Of a stretch of DNA of 64,000 bases, positions 1 to 8,881 are shown piece by piece (position 1 is the first letter of the stretch; each line of letters opens with the position of its first letter). Position numbers and translations under genes: made by a program. The notes beneath the pieces were generated by a model that did not search any database, had not been told where the DNA came from, and was given only the letters and a program-made list of their open reading frames with translations. The stretch comes from Enterococcus_D entomosocium (GTDB lineage: Bacteria; Bacillota; Bacilli; Lactobacillales; Enterococcaceae), in assembly GCF_030441895.1 (NCBI RefSeq), contig NZ_JARJAS010000004.1, one strand, 5' to 3'.

Positions 1-1589
1 CTTTATTTACCGACATCCGCCATCGCGGCGTTGCTTTTTTAGCCAAAGATCAACCCTTCTATGAACAAGATTTTGTCCGCCATTTATATCGGCGGATGGC
101 GCAAAGCAATGTTTTGATCGTCAACCATGCCTTTTTGATGCAGGAAAACCGGCGAGCGCAGCCACTGTTGCCAACGAGTGATTACTTATTGATTGATGAA
201 GCCCAACAGTTGCCGCAACAAGCAGAAGGCTTTAGTCAACATGTCTTTGACTCTGCTCACTTCAAGCGGCAGTTTTTACAGCTAAATGAAGAAGGGCTAT
301 TTGAAGAAATTGCCCAAATCATTACCGAGGATGACTTTCTGCAACGGATGTTCTCGTTGTATCGAAACGCGTTGTCGATCTTGGTCGAAACACAAGAACA
401 GTATTTTCGCAGTTTGTCGATCGATGCGCCAGAGCTACAAGTCGTGCACCATGACGACCTCTATGATGGCACGTTAGAACAAGACAAGCTTCATCAGAAA
501 TTGAGCCTTTACTATCAAGAAATCAATGAGATCCAACAACAGTTGCGTCAGCGATTCGAGTTGACCAATGATCGGTGGTATGCAAGACAACGAATCGTGA
601 TTGCTCGTTTGTTTGATTTCTTTGGTCAAATGGAAACCCAGGAACAAACGGTGACCGCATGGTTGACTTGGTGGCATCCTCGTTACGTTCATTGGTTGAA
701 AAAGCATCCCCAGTCAGGAAATGCTGTGATTGAATTAGCTGATCTAGAAGGGCATTCGATCGTGGAAAGCACGTGGTATCAACGCTATCAGCACATCATT
801 TATCTTGGGGGGACATTGAAGATCCCAGGAAATAAAGAATATTTTGCCCATCAGATTGGCTTGACCGATGTGCCAGTCAAAACGATTCCCGCTTTTTATG
901 ACTACAGCAAACAAACTCGACTCTATGTAGTTAAAAAAGGACTCTCGATCCAACAAGCATCAGCTGCTGAATACGCGGATTATTTAGTCGAAGCGTTAGT
1001 CCCAATTTTGTTTGACAATCCGCAACCAGCGCTTGTGTTGTTTACGGCGCACGAAACTTTGAAAAATGTCTATGATCGATTGAATAAAAAAGCCCTGCAT
1101 TATGGCAGAGAAATCGTTGCTCAAGGAACTGGCGGAACCCGTGAGAAAATCTTAAAGAAATTTTTATTAGCGGAAAATGGCATCTTATTAGGGACTAGCA
1201 GTTTTTGGGAAGGGGTCGACCTACCAGGTCAGGCCTTGAAGATCGCTGTGGTGACTCGCTTACCTTTTGAGAATCCTAAGCAACCAATGGTCCAAGCACG
1301 GCATGCCTTCTTGGAAGCAGAAGGCATCGATTCTTTCAAAGAAGATGCCTTACCTAAAGCGATTCTACGGCTACGCCAAGCGTTGGGGCGCTTGATCCGT
1401 TCTGAAGAGGATACAGGCGTGATGGTCGTCCTTGATCGACGCTTGTTATCAACGAAGTATGGCAAACGGATGGTCAAAGGTCTGCCTAAAAACTTACCTC
1501 TGATTGAAGCTAGTCCAACCGAAATTGCCGAAGATATTCAACATTTTTTTGCGCAAGAGGAAAAAGCGGCGGTTGATTTTGAAAAATGA
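1..1589 (+). CDS. dinG: DinG-family ATP-dependent helicase, C-terminal part (5' end outside window)
   Basis: The reading frame is open from base 3, well upstream of the first ATG at 96, so this is the C-terminal part of a larger protein cut by the window edge. It belongs to the XPD/DinG superfamily 2 helicases, which unwind DNA in damage responses; many Firmicutes versions also carry an N-terminal exonuclease domain, which would lie outside the window. Visible motifs are VNHAFLM, a DEAH-type Walker B variant DEAQQL, GTSSFWEGVDLPG, and a motif VI-like QALGRLIRSEED near the C-terminus. The neighbours tseB, aspB and asnS follow in the order known from Bacillus subtilis, which supports the name. 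Confidence 0.93.
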   Translation, partial: LFTDIRHRGVAFLAKDQPFYEQDFVRHLYRRMAQSNVLIVNHAFLMQENRRAQPLLPTSDYLLIDEAQQLPQQAEGFSQHVFDSAHFKRQFLQLNEEGLFEEIAQIITEDDFLQRMFSLYRNALSILVETQEQYFRSLSIDAPELQVVHHDDLYDGTLEQDKLHQKLSLYYQEINEIQQQLRQRFELTNDRWYARQRIVIARLFDFFGQMETQEQTVTAWLTWWHPRYVHWLKKHPQSGNAVIELADLEGHSIVESTWYQRYQHIIYLGGTLKIPGNKEYFAHQIGLTDVPVKTIPAFYDYSKQTRLYVVKKGLSIQQASAAEYADYLVEALVPILFDNPQPALVLFTAHETLKNVYDRLNKKALHYGREIVAQGTGGTREKILKKFLLAENGILLGTSSFWEGVDLPGQALKIAVVTRLPFENPKQPMVQARHAFLEAEGIDSFKEDALPKAILRLRQALGRLIRSEEDTGVMVVLDRRLLSTKYGKRMVKGLPKNLPLIEASPTEIAEDIQHFFAQEEKAAVDFEK

Positions 1590-1608
1590 GTCGAACATCT
1601 GATATAAT
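1579..1608 (+). promoter_or_regulatory. Promoter with extended -10 for tseB-aspB
   Basis: TTGAAA (1579-1584) is followed after 18 bases by TATAAT (1603-1608), with a TG one base upstream of the -10 box. It lies at the dinG stop, about 30 bases before tseB, so tseB and probably aspB can be transcribed separately from dinG. Confidence 0.6.
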
Positions 1609-1637
1609 GAGTTTTATTTAAGATTGGAGTACGAAGT

Positions 1638-2138
1638 GTGAAAACAAAAGACAAAGAACATCGGCGAGTGATTATTTTGCTGAGTGCGATCACGGTTTTA
1701 CTGGTCGTTATTCTCTTCGCTTCTATTTTCTATCTCCGTTCTTCTCGTCCAATGCGGCAAGCAAGAAACGAAGCGATCGAAATAGCAGAAAGATACACCG
1801 ATTTAGCAGAGGTCGAACAATTTTATTGGTTCACCCGTGAGGAAACATCTTTTAGCATTGTTGGAAAAGATACGAATAACAATGAGATCGTCGTGATCAT
1901 TCCTAAAAGCGGCGAAAAGGTTTCCGTTTTTAATCAAGGGGATGGATTGACGGAAGCACAGGCCAAGGCCTTCGTTCGCGACAACCATCAAGGGCAGGAA
2001 ATCCAAAAAGCAGCATTGGGTATTTTTAAAGGCGAGCCCGCTTGGGAAGTCATGACTAAAGACGACCAAGGCCGCTTGAACTATTATTTGATTGGTTTCA
2101 AAGATGGAGAAGAAATCAAAGCGGTCACTGAACTATAA
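1638..2138 (+). CDS. tseB: TseB/YpmB-like membrane-anchored cell wall elongation regulator (DUF5590)
   Basis: This 166-residue protein has a short charged N-terminus, one membrane segment at about residues 12-31 and an extracytoplasmic domain of the YpmB type. In B. subtilis the homologue, renamed TseB, interacts with a class A/B penicillin-binding system in cell elongation; the role here is inferred from that. The start is a GTG with GGAG at 1625-1628. The position between dinG and aspB is conserved in Firmicutes and is the main support for the name, because the extracellular part has few diagnostic residues. Confidence 0.8.
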   Translation: MKTKDKEHRRVIILLSAITVLLVVILFASIFYLRSSRPMRQARNEAIEIAERYTDLAEVEQFYWFTREETSFSIVGKDTNNNEIVVIIPKSGEKVSVFNQGDGLTEAQAKAFVRDNHQGQEIQKAALGIFKGEPAWEVMTKDDQGRLNYYLIGFKDGEEIKAVTEL

Positions 2139-2188
2139 AAAGGCGCTTTTGATAGACAGAAATTTGGATCGTAGGAAGGATGATAAAC

Positions 2189-3382
2189 ATGGTACTTTCA
2201 AAAAGAGCAGAAAAATTAGAACCCTCCGCTACGTTAGCGGCATCTGCTAAGGCAAAAGCATTAGCAGACCAAGGTGTAGACGTATTAAGTCTAACCGTCG
2301 GTGAGCCCGACTTTATTACCCCGAAGAACATTCGCCAAGCAGCGATTGCAGCGATTGAGAGCGGCAAAGCTAGTTTTTATACAGCAACTGCTGGGATTCC
2401 AGAGCTAAAACAGGCGATTCTTGCTTATATGAAAGAGTTTTATGGTGCTGACTATGATTCAAACCAAGTGATCGTGACAGATGGCGCGAAATTTGCCCTG
2501 TATACGTTGTTTCAAGCGCTTCTTGATGAAGAGGATGAAGTACTCATTCCAGTTCCTTACTGGGTCAGTTATGCGGAACAAGTCCGTTTAGCAGAAGGGA
2601 CACCTGTGTTTGTTGAAGCTAAGCAATCAGCAGATTTTAAAGTTTCTGTTGCTCAATTAGAAGCCGCTCGTACAGAGCAAACGAAAGCCATCATTTTAAA
2701 CTCGCCTGCCAACCCAACAGGGGCGATATACTCAAAAGAAGAATTAACGGCAATCGGCAACTGGGCAGTGGAAAATAATATTTGGATCATAGCGGATGAT
2801 ATCTATGGTCGTTTGGTTTATAACGGCAATACCTTTACATCAATCGCTAGCCTATCTGAAGAGATCCGCAAACAAACCATCGTGATCAACGGCGTTTCAA
2901 AAACCTATTCTATGACTGGGTGGCGGATCGGATTTGCTGTCGGCGATGCAAAAATCATCAAAGCGATGGTCGATATCGCTTCCCAAGCTACCAGCAACCC
3001 GCCGGCTGCTAGCCAATACGCAGCAGTTGAGGCACTGACTGGTAATCAAGAATCGATCGAAGTGATGCGTCAGGCCTTCGAAGAACGCTTGAATAAACTA
3101 TATCCGCTAATTGCCGCTATTCCTGGTTTTAAGGTGACGAAACCCCAAGGCGCTTTTTACTTGTTCCCAAATGTCAAAGAAGCCATGACAATGTGCGGCT
3201 ATCAAACCATTGATGCCTTCGTAGAAGCTTTACTAATGGAAGCCCACGTGGCAGTAGTGACTGGTGCTGGTTTTGGCACACCGGATTATTTACGAATCAG
3301 CTATGCAACTGATTGGGACACGTTAGCGGAAGCTACCAAACGAATCCATGATTTTGTTGAAAAGAAGCGCCAAAAAGCTTAA
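2189..3382 (+). CDS. aspB: Pyridoxal phosphate-dependent aspartate aminotransferase
   Basis: A class I/II aminotransferase of about 397 residues. It contains the SLTVGEPDF opening motif, NSPANPTGA in the cofactor-binding region, the PLP lysine in GVSKTYSMTGWRIG, and a C-terminal arginine region (YLRISYA) that binds the substrate carboxylate. It interconverts aspartate and oxaloacetate. I chose the ATG at 2189 because AGGAAGG at 2173-2179 is well spaced from it; the in-frame ATG at 2180 abuts the ribosome binding site. The gene sits directly before asnS, as in Bacillus, linking aspartate supply with asparaginyl-tRNA formation. Confidence 0.93.
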   Translation: MVLSKRAEKLEPSATLAASAKAKALADQGVDVLSLTVGEPDFITPKNIRQAAIAAIESGKASFYTATAGIPELKQAILAYMKEFYGADYDSNQVIVTDGAKFALYTLFQALLDEEDEVLIPVPYWVSYAEQVRLAEGTPVFVEAKQSADFKVSVAQLEAARTEQTKAIILNSPANPTGAIYSKEELTAIGNWAVENNIWIIADDIYGRLVYNGNTFTSIASLSEEIRKQTIVINGVSKTYSMTGWRIGFAVGDAKIIKAMVDIASQATSNPPAASQYAAVEALTGNQESIEVMRQAFEERLNKLYPLIAAIPGFKVTKPQGAFYLFPNVKEAMTMCGYQTIDAFVEALLMEAHVAVVTGAGFGTPDYLRISYATDWDTLAEATKRIHDFVEKKRQKA

Positions 3383-3425
3383 AATGCTCTATGGTGCCTT
3401 TATTAATTAGATAGGAGAGAATCAA

Positions 3426-4724
3426 GTGGAATCTATTCAAATTTTAGATGCAAAAAAACACGTTGGCGAAACCGTTCAAATCGGAGCATGGGTTGCTAAC
3501 AAACGTTCCAGCGGCAAGATCGCCTTCTTACAACTTCGCGACGGAACAGCGTATTTCCAAGGAATCGTTGTGAAAAGTGAAGTAGGTGAGGAAGTTTTCC
3601 AATTAGCGAAAAATTTAAATCAGGAAACTGCCGTACTGGTCACTGGGGAAATCAGAGAAGACAGCCGCTCAAAATTTGGCTATGAAATTGGCATTTCTGG
3701 TTTAGAAGTTGTTGGGGAAAGCCATGATTACCCAATCACACCAAAAGAACACGGAACAGATTTCTTGATGGACCATCGTCATTTATGGTTGCGTTCCTCA
3801 AAACAACACGCCATCATGCAAATCAGAAACGAAATCATCCGGGCAACGTATGAATTCTTCAACAAGAATGGCTTTATCAAAATCGATCCACCGATCCTAA
3901 CCGGATCAGCACCAGAAGGAACGACCGATTTATTTGAAACCAACTATTTCGATCAAAAAGCATATCTATCTCAGTCCGGTCAATTGTACATGGAAGCTGC
4001 CGCTATGGCGTTTGGCAAAGTCTTTTCTTTTGGACCAACTTTCCGTGCCGAAAAATCAAAGACACGTCGTCACTTGATTGAATTTTGGATGATTGAACCA
4101 GAAATGGCCTTTATGCACCAAGAAGAAAGTTTAGAAGTCCAAGAGCAGTACGTGGCATTCTTAGTGCAAAATGTGCTTGATAACTGTGACTATGCACTAG
4201 ACGTCTTAGGCCGTGACCGTGAAGTCTTGAAAAAATACACCAAATTACCATTCCCAAGAATCTCTTACGATGATGCAGTGGAATTATTACAAAAGAACGG
4301 CTTTGATGATATTCAATGGGGCGATGACTTTGGCTCACCACATGAGACCTTTATTGCCAATTCATTCGATCAGCCCGTCTTTATCTTAAACTATCCAAAA
4401 GCCATCAAACCTTTCTATATGAAGCCACATCCAACGAGAGAAGATGTCGTGATCTGTGCCGATATGATCGCACCAGAAGGCTATGGCGAGATCATAGGTG
4501 GTTCTGAACGTGCCATCGATCATGAATACCTGCTAGAACAAATCCGTGCCCACGGCTTGGACGAAAACGAATACTCATGGTATTTAGACCTACGCAAGTA
4601 CGGTTCAGTCCCTCACACCGGCTTTGGTCTTGGATTAGAACGGACCGTTACCTGGTTATCAGGAATCGAGCACGTAAGAGAATCCATTCCGTTTCCACGG
4701 TTGTTGAATCGGATTTATCCGTAA
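3426..4724 (+). CDS. asnS: Asparaginyl-tRNA synthetase
   Basis: A class II aminoacyl-tRNA synthetase of 432 residues, the usual bacterial length. The N-terminal OB-fold anticodon-binding domain (about 1-110) is followed by the catalytic core with motif 2 (FRAEKSKTRRHLIEFW) and motif 3 (GFGLGLERTVTWLSG). The latter half and the short core favour AsnRS over the longer bacterial AspRS. It starts at GTG 3426 with AGGAGAG at 3413-3419. It is 43 bases after aspB and is followed by a good terminator, so it ends the housekeeping block before the polysaccharide genes. Confidence 0.96.
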   Translation: MESIQILDAKKHVGETVQIGAWVANKRSSGKIAFLQLRDGTAYFQGIVVKSEVGEEVFQLAKNLNQETAVLVTGEIREDSRSKFGYEIGISGLEVVGESHDYPITPKEHGTDFLMDHRHLWLRSSKQHAIMQIRNEIIRATYEFFNKNGFIKIDPPILTGSAPEGTTDLFETNYFDQKAYLSQSGQLYMEAAAMAFGKVFSFGPTFRAEKSKTRRHLIEFWMIEPEMAFMHQEESLEVQEQYVAFLVQNVLDNCDYALDVLGRDREVLKKYTKLPFPRISYDDAVELLQKNGFDDIQWGDDFGSPHETFIANSFDQPVFILNYPKAIKPFYMKPHPTREDVVICADMIAPEGYGEIIGGSERAIDHEYLLEQIRAHGLDENEYSWYLDLRKYGSVPHTGFGLGLERTVTWLSGIEHVRESIPFPRLLNRIYP

Positions 4725-4766
4725 TTTAAACAAATTTTGTGCGAAAGCGTAAATGATTCACTCATC

Positions 4767-4810
4767 ACACCATCCCTTGCTAGAAAGCCTAAGCGGGGCT
4801 GGTGTTTTTA
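4767..4810 (+). terminator. Rho-independent terminator after asnS
   Basis: ACACCA (4767-4772) plus CCC pairs with GGG plus TGGTGT (ending 4805), followed by a T run. It separates the asnS transcript from the polysaccharide cluster. Confidence 0.8.
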
Positions 4811-4930
4811 TCTGCTCTTGATGATGGATTGCTTCAGAAAAGAAGCTAGCAGCAATCCAACGGACGGGTGGGACTGATCAGAAGAAATCGCTTTGCTTAC
4901 TCAAGTCTGCTTTTTTTACGCGCGGGGATG

Positions 4931-4939
4931 TGATATAAT
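4931..4939 (+). promoter_or_regulatory. Extended -10 promoter at head of the polysaccharide cluster
   Basis: TGaTATAAT, a full extended -10 element, lies about 50 bases before the first glycosyltransferase start. No convincing -35 hexamer is visible, as is usual with extended -10 promoters. Upstream, at about 4825-4857, GGATTGCT and AGCAATCC can form a second hairpin of unknown role. Confidence 0.55.
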
Positions 4940-4988
4940 AACAAATTGACTAGTATCTCTCATTTTATAATATTAAGGACAATACACT

Positions 4989-5777
4989 ATGGATAATAGA
5001 AAAACGAATAAAATAATCATCAGTATTGTGACACATAATAGTCGTGATATATTCAAAACATTGGATCATCTGGAGAAAGAGATAGGAGAGGATCCACGCT
5101 TTGAAGTGAAAATATTTGATAATAATTCGAAAGCAGAATACATTGCTAAAATGCAAGATTATCCATTTGTCACTGTCATCTCAGCCAATGAAAATCTTGG
5201 ATTTGGTCATGGACACAATCAATTATTAATGAATGCAACGCAAGAATACGGATTTATTTGCAATCCTGATATTCTTGTCACGAAAGAATCAATTGAAGGA
5301 TTATTAAAAAGAATTCAAGAGAATGAAGCAGCTGTCGTAGTTCCTCAGGTTTTGAACGAAGATGGCTCTATTCAGTATTTAGTAAGAAAACGATTAGCTG
5401 TATTCGATTATTTCTTGCGATTTATTCCGTTTCATTGGGTAAAAAAAGTATTTAAAAAAAGACTGTCTGCTTATGAGTGCCGTGACCTTCCACAAGATCA
5501 AACCAGTTATATCCGAATGGGCTCTGGTTGTTTTATGTTGGTAGAAATCGCTCGCTTTAAAGAAATCGGCGGCTTTGACGAACAGTTCTTTATGTATTTT
5601 GAAGACAATGATTTGTGTTTGAGATATGAAAAAGCGGGGTACCGCATTTTGTATACGCCCTTTGAAAAAGTCGTGCACTTATACGGCAAAGGAGCTCATA
5701 GAAGTGCAAAACTCTTTTTGGTGTTTATGCATTCGATGATGAAATTTTTTAATAAATGGGGTTGGAGGCTGTTTTGA
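4989..5777 (+). CDS. GT2 glycosyltransferase, rhamnosyltransferase-like (EpaB/WbbL type)
   Basis: A 262-residue family 2 glycosyltransferase with a GT-A fold. Seen directly: ISIVTHNS at the start, the FDNNS nucleotide-binding segment, ENLGFGHGHNQ, NPDILV in the DxD position, and GFDEQFFMYFEDNDLCLR, all typical of WbbL-like rhamnosyltransferases. It is the first gene of the cluster and overlaps the next start by one base, with two further GT2 genes and the rml block behind it. In E. faecalis the corresponding place is held by epaB-epaC-epaD. A role in starting or extending the rhamnan chain on the cytoplasmic face is inferred, not shown. Confidence 0.85.
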   Translation: MDNRKTNKIIISIVTHNSRDIFKTLDHLEKEIGEDPRFEVKIFDNNSKAEYIAKMQDYPFVTVISANENLGFGHGHNQLLMNATQEYGFICNPDILVTKESIEGLLKRIQENEAAVVVPQVLNEDGSIQYLVRKRLAVFDYFLRFIPFHWVKKVFKKRLSAYECRDLPQDQTSYIRMGSGCFMLVEIARFKEIGGFDEQFFMYFEDNDLCLRYEKAGYRILYTPFEKVVHLYGKGAHRSAKLFLVFMHSMMKFFNKWGWRLF

Positions 5778-6607
5778 TGAACCGTTTATTTGTGACGATC
5801 GTAATGTATGAAAGAAGCTGGCAAGAAACGTCGGCTTCACCGCTTTTGGAAAAAGCTGTGAAGAACCAGCAAATCCAATTGCTGGTTTATGATAACAGTC
5901 CACATAGTCATGATGAGCCTTTTTTTCAGCATCCATTAGTGAGCTATTTCCATGATCCAGCCAATCCCGGCCTCTCCAAAGCATACAATAAAGGGTTTAA
6001 GTCTGCGTCTAGCGGCGATTTTGATTTGCTGCTTCTCTTGGATCAAGATACGGAGCTGACAAAAGCCTACCTAAACTTTCTTATGACTGAGACGATCGGA
6101 ACTGAAATAGGTGCTGTTGTGCCGCTGATTTACAGTGGCACAACACAGGTATCACCGGTCTTAGCTGATCGTTACATCAATCGAAATCTGGCCTATCCTG
6201 CTATCGGTGAGCAAAAACAGCGGATTATGGCAATCAATTCCGGCACCGCAGTCACTCTCGCGGCTATAAAAAAAATCGGCGGATTCAATGATGCTTTTCC
6301 GCTGGATTTTTTAGATCATTGGCTTTTTCTTCGCTTACATCAAGAAGGCTTTCGGTTTTTGATCGCAAACCAAAAGCTGAATCATGATCTTTCAGTCATG
6401 CATTATAAAACGATGACTAGGGAAAGATATGAGCAGATTCTTACCAGTGAATCGAAATTCTATAGGGATTTCGATAAAGAAAAGAAAAAGGAACATGAAA
6501 AACAGCTTTTTTTTCGAACAATAAAACAAGCACTTTCACCCAAAATGTGCCGATTCAGCCGAAGAACATGGAAAGAATACTTGTCATTTAGGAAGGATCA
6601 TTTATGA
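5777..6607 (+). CDS. GT2 glycosyltransferase (EpaC-like)
   Basis: A family 2 glycosyltransferase of 276 residues. NPGLSKAYNKGF and LLDQDTELT (DxD-like) are the recognisable GT-A elements, and GFNDAFPLDFLDHWLFLRL matches the acceptor-side motif of rhamnosyltransferases. The chosen start is ATG 5777, which overlaps the upstream TGA stop and follows GGAGG at 5764-5768; the earlier in-frame ATG at 5756 has no suitable binding site. The C-terminal 50 residues are very basic, consistent with membrane-surface association. It is translationally coupled at both ends. Confidence 0.82.
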   Translation: MNRLFVTIVMYERSWQETSASPLLEKAVKNQQIQLLVYDNSPHSHDEPFFQHPLVSYFHDPANPGLSKAYNKGFKSASSGDFDLLLLLDQDTELTKAYLNFLMTETIGTEIGAVVPLIYSGTTQVSPVLADRYINRNLAYPAIGEQKQRIMAINSGTAVTLAAIKKIGGFNDAFPLDFLDHWLFLRLHQEGFRFLIANQKLNHDLSVMHYKTMTRERYEQILTSESKFYRDFDKEKKKEHEKQLFFRTIKQALSPKMCRFSRRTWKEYLSFRKDHL

Positions 6608-7308
6608 TATCAGTATGTGTAGCCACTTATAACGGAGAAAAGTATCTTCAAGAACAGCTGGACAGCATTCTAATTCAACTTGCACCTGATGATGAGCTGA
6701 TTATTTCAGATGACTTCTCTACTGACAAGACAAGAAGTATCCTCGATTCTTATCGCGCAGATCCCCGAATCAAACTTTTGGAAGGACCGCAAAAAGGCAT
6801 TATCAAAAATTTTGAACACGCAATTAACCAGGCTTCAGGCGATCTGATTTTTTTGGCCGACCAAGACGATGTGTGGCTTCCCGATAAAGTTGCTGATACA
6901 AAAGCAAAATTTAATGAAAAAAAAGAGACACAGGTAGTCATTTCTGATTTGAGAATTGTCGATGAGCAGCTTGAACTGATTGAACCCTCCTATTTTGCCT
7001 ATCGGAATGTGAAAGTCGGATTTTTACGAAATTTGCTTAAAAATAAATATATCGGAGCAGGCATGGCTTTTCGAAGAGAGTTGAAGCCAGCTATTCTTCC
7101 GTTTCCGCAAGCAATTCCAATGCATGATATGTGGATCGGTGCAATGGCAGGCAACCGCATCGAACTTATCGATAAGCAGTTAACGTTGTATCGCAGACAT
7201 GAAAAAAATGCCAGTGAAATCAAAACATCCGCTTCATTTGGCCAGCAATTCGTGTGGCGCTGGGGTTTAATAAGAAGCCTGATTATGAGAAAGGTATTTG
7301 ATAAATAA
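6604..7308 (+). CDS. GT2 glycosyltransferase (EpaD-like)
   Basis: A short family 2 glycosyltransferase of 234 residues. The N-terminus has SVCVATYNGEKYLQEQLDS and SDDFSTDKT, the DxD region is FLADQDDVW, and MHDMWIGA with the following LYRRHEKNAS tail is typical of rhamnan-locus GT2 enzymes. The start ATG overlaps the preceding stop (ATGA). About 100 bases and a promoter separate it from rmlA, so the three GT2 genes form the first transcription unit of the cluster. The sugar specificity cannot be read from sequence. Confidence 0.83.
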   Translation: MISVCVATYNGEKYLQEQLDSILIQLAPDDELIISDDFSTDKTRSILDSYRADPRIKLLEGPQKGIIKNFEHAINQASGDLIFLADQDDVWLPDKVADTKAKFNEKKETQVVISDLRIVDEQLELIEPSYFAYRNVKVGFLRNLLKNKYIGAGMAFRRELKPAILPFPQAIPMHDMWIGAMAGNRIELIDKQLTLYRRHEKNASEIKTSASFGQQFVWRWGLIRSLIMRKVFDK

Positions 7309-7341
7309 AAGTTACATTTTCATTTCAAAACTTTGAATTGA

Positions 7342-7370
7342 ATGACAAAGCTTTCTAGAAATGAGATAAT
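7342..7370 (+). promoter_or_regulatory. Promoter upstream of rmlA
   Basis: ATGACA (7342-7347), a 17-base spacer, then GATAAT (7365-7370) with an upstream TG making an extended -10. It gives the dTDP-rhamnose genes their own start point in addition to readthrough from the GT2 genes. Confidence 0.55.
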
Positions 7371-7414
7371 GCTGTGGTGAGAAATACAAGTAAATTATTT
7401 AAGGAGCGTAATGA

Positions 7415-8281
7415 ATGAAAGGGATTATTTTAGCAGGCGGTTCAGGAACACGCCTTTATCCATTAACAAAAGCAACTTCTAAACAATTGATGCCTATTTA
7501 TGACAAACCAATGATTTTTTACCCAATGTCTACATTGATGTTGGCGGGGATCAAAGAAATTTTAATTATTTCCACTCCTCAAGATACTCCTCGCTTTCAA
7601 GAGTTATTTGGCGATGGCAAAGACTTAGGACTGCAAATTGACTATGCAGTACAGCCAAGTCCTGACGGCCTCGCTCAAGCATTCATTATTGGGGAAGAGT
7701 TTATCGGCACTGATAGTGTTTGTTTAGTCCTAGGAGACAATATTTATTATGGCGGCGGTCTATCAAAAATGCTTCAACGAGCTGCTGCAAAAGAATCAGG
7801 CGCAACCGTTTTTGGCTATCATGTAAATGATCCTGAACGATTTGGTGTAGTGGAGTTTGATGATGACATGCACGCCTTGTCTATTGAAGAAAAACCTGAG
7901 AAGCCGAAATCAAATTATGCTGTAACAGGTCTGTATTTTTATGATAACGAAGTAGTCGAAATCGCCAAAAATATCAAACCGTCTGCGCGTGGAGAATTAG
8001 AAATTACCGATATCAATAAAGTTTATCTAGAAAAAAATAAACTTTCTGTTGAAGTCATGGGAAGAGGTTTCGCTTGGCTTGATACAGGAACACATGAAAC
8101 ATTGCTTGAGGCATCTACTTTTATTGAAACGATTGAAAAACGGCAAAACTTGAAAGTTGCGTGTTTGGAAGAAATATCATTCCGAATGGGCTATATCACA
8201 AGAGAGCAGTTGGTTGCTTTAGCTGAGCCATTGAAAAAAAATCAGTATGGTCAATATTTATTACGACTAGCTGCTGAATAA
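7415..8281 (+). CDS. rmlA: Glucose-1-phosphate thymidylyltransferase
   Basis: This 288-residue enzyme makes dTDP-glucose from glucose-1-phosphate and dTTP, the first step to dTDP-L-rhamnose. The nucleotide-binding GGSGTRLYP motif with KATSKQLMP, the LGDNIYYG segment, the EEKPEKPKS loop and WLDTGTHE are all classic RmlA signatures, and the length is that of the short RmlA class. AAGGAG at 7400-7405 precedes the ATG. It is the first of the four rml genes; the E. faecalis counterpart is epaE. Confidence 0.97.
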   Translation: MKGIILAGGSGTRLYPLTKATSKQLMPIYDKPMIFYPMSTLMLAGIKEILIISTPQDTPRFQELFGDGKDLGLQIDYAVQPSPDGLAQAFIIGEEFIGTDSVCLVLGDNIYYGGGLSKMLQRAAAKESGATVFGYHVNDPERFGVVEFDDDMHALSIEEKPEKPKSNYAVTGLYFYDNEVVEIAKNIKPSARGELEITDINKVYLEKNKLSVEVMGRGFAWLDTGTHETLLEASTFIETIEKRQNLKVACLEEISFRMGYITREQLVALAEPLKKNQYGQYLLRLAAE

Positions 8282-8296
8282 AGAGGAGACGCTTTG

Positions 8297-8869
8297 ATGA
8301 AAGTTATAGAAACAAAATTGACAGATGTAAAACTAATAGAGATGGACGTTTATGGCGATCATCGAGGTTTTTTTACTGAAAGCTATTCAAAAGAAAAATT
8401 TTCAGCACAAGGAATTGACTTTGATTTTGTTCAAGATAACCACTCATTATCTGCTGAAGCAGGTGTGTTAAGAGGCCTGCATTTTCAAAAAGGTGAAGCA
8501 GCACAGACAAAATTGATTCGTGTGGTGACTGGTGCGGTCCTTGATGTTATCGTAGATATTCGTAAAGGCAGCCCGACCTATGGAGAGTGGGAAGGGTACT
8601 TGTTAACCGAACACAATCATCGCCAGCTATTAGTTCCTCGCGGATATGCTCACGGATTTATGACGCTTACCCCAAATGTGAACTTCTTGTATAAGTGTGA
8701 CAACTATTATAATGCCGAAGCTGACGGCGGCATTGCATTTGATGATCCCGATTTGGCAATTACTTGGCCTATAGATGTGAAAAAAGCGATTCTATCAGAA
8801 AAAGATAAAAAACATCCAACACTGAAAGAATTTGAAATAGAAAATACATTTGTCTATGGTGAAGTATAA
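8297..8869 (+). CDS. rmlC: dTDP-4-dehydrorhamnose 3,5-epimerase
   Basis: A cupin-fold epimerase of 190 residues that converts dTDP-4-keto-6-deoxyglucose to its rhamno epimer. Visible are GFFTESYSKEKF, QDNHSLS, LRGLHFQ with the catalytic histidine, VRVVTGAVLDVIVDIRKGSPTYG with small changes, and VPRGYAHGF. The ATG at 8297 is preferred to the in-frame TTG at 8294 because AGAGGAG (8282-8288) is then correctly spaced. It lies 15 bases after rmlA and 12 before rmlB. Confidence 0.96.
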   Translation: MKVIETKLTDVKLIEMDVYGDHRGFFTESYSKEKFSAQGIDFDFVQDNHSLSAEAGVLRGLHFQKGEAAQTKLIRVVTGAVLDVIVDIRKGSPTYGEWEGYLLTEHNHRQLLVPRGYAHGFMTLTPNVNFLYKCDNYYNAEADGGIAFDDPDLAITWPIDVKKAILSEKDKKHPTLKEFEIENTFVYGEV

Positions 8870-8881
8870 GGAGTGAAAGTG

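Noticed and set aside
4825..4857. Hairpin GGATTGCT/AGCAATCC ahead of the polysaccharide cluster, considered as T-box or riboswitch
   Set aside because: None of the conserved T-box or known riboswitch sequence elements are visible, and it lies upstream of the extended -10 promoter.
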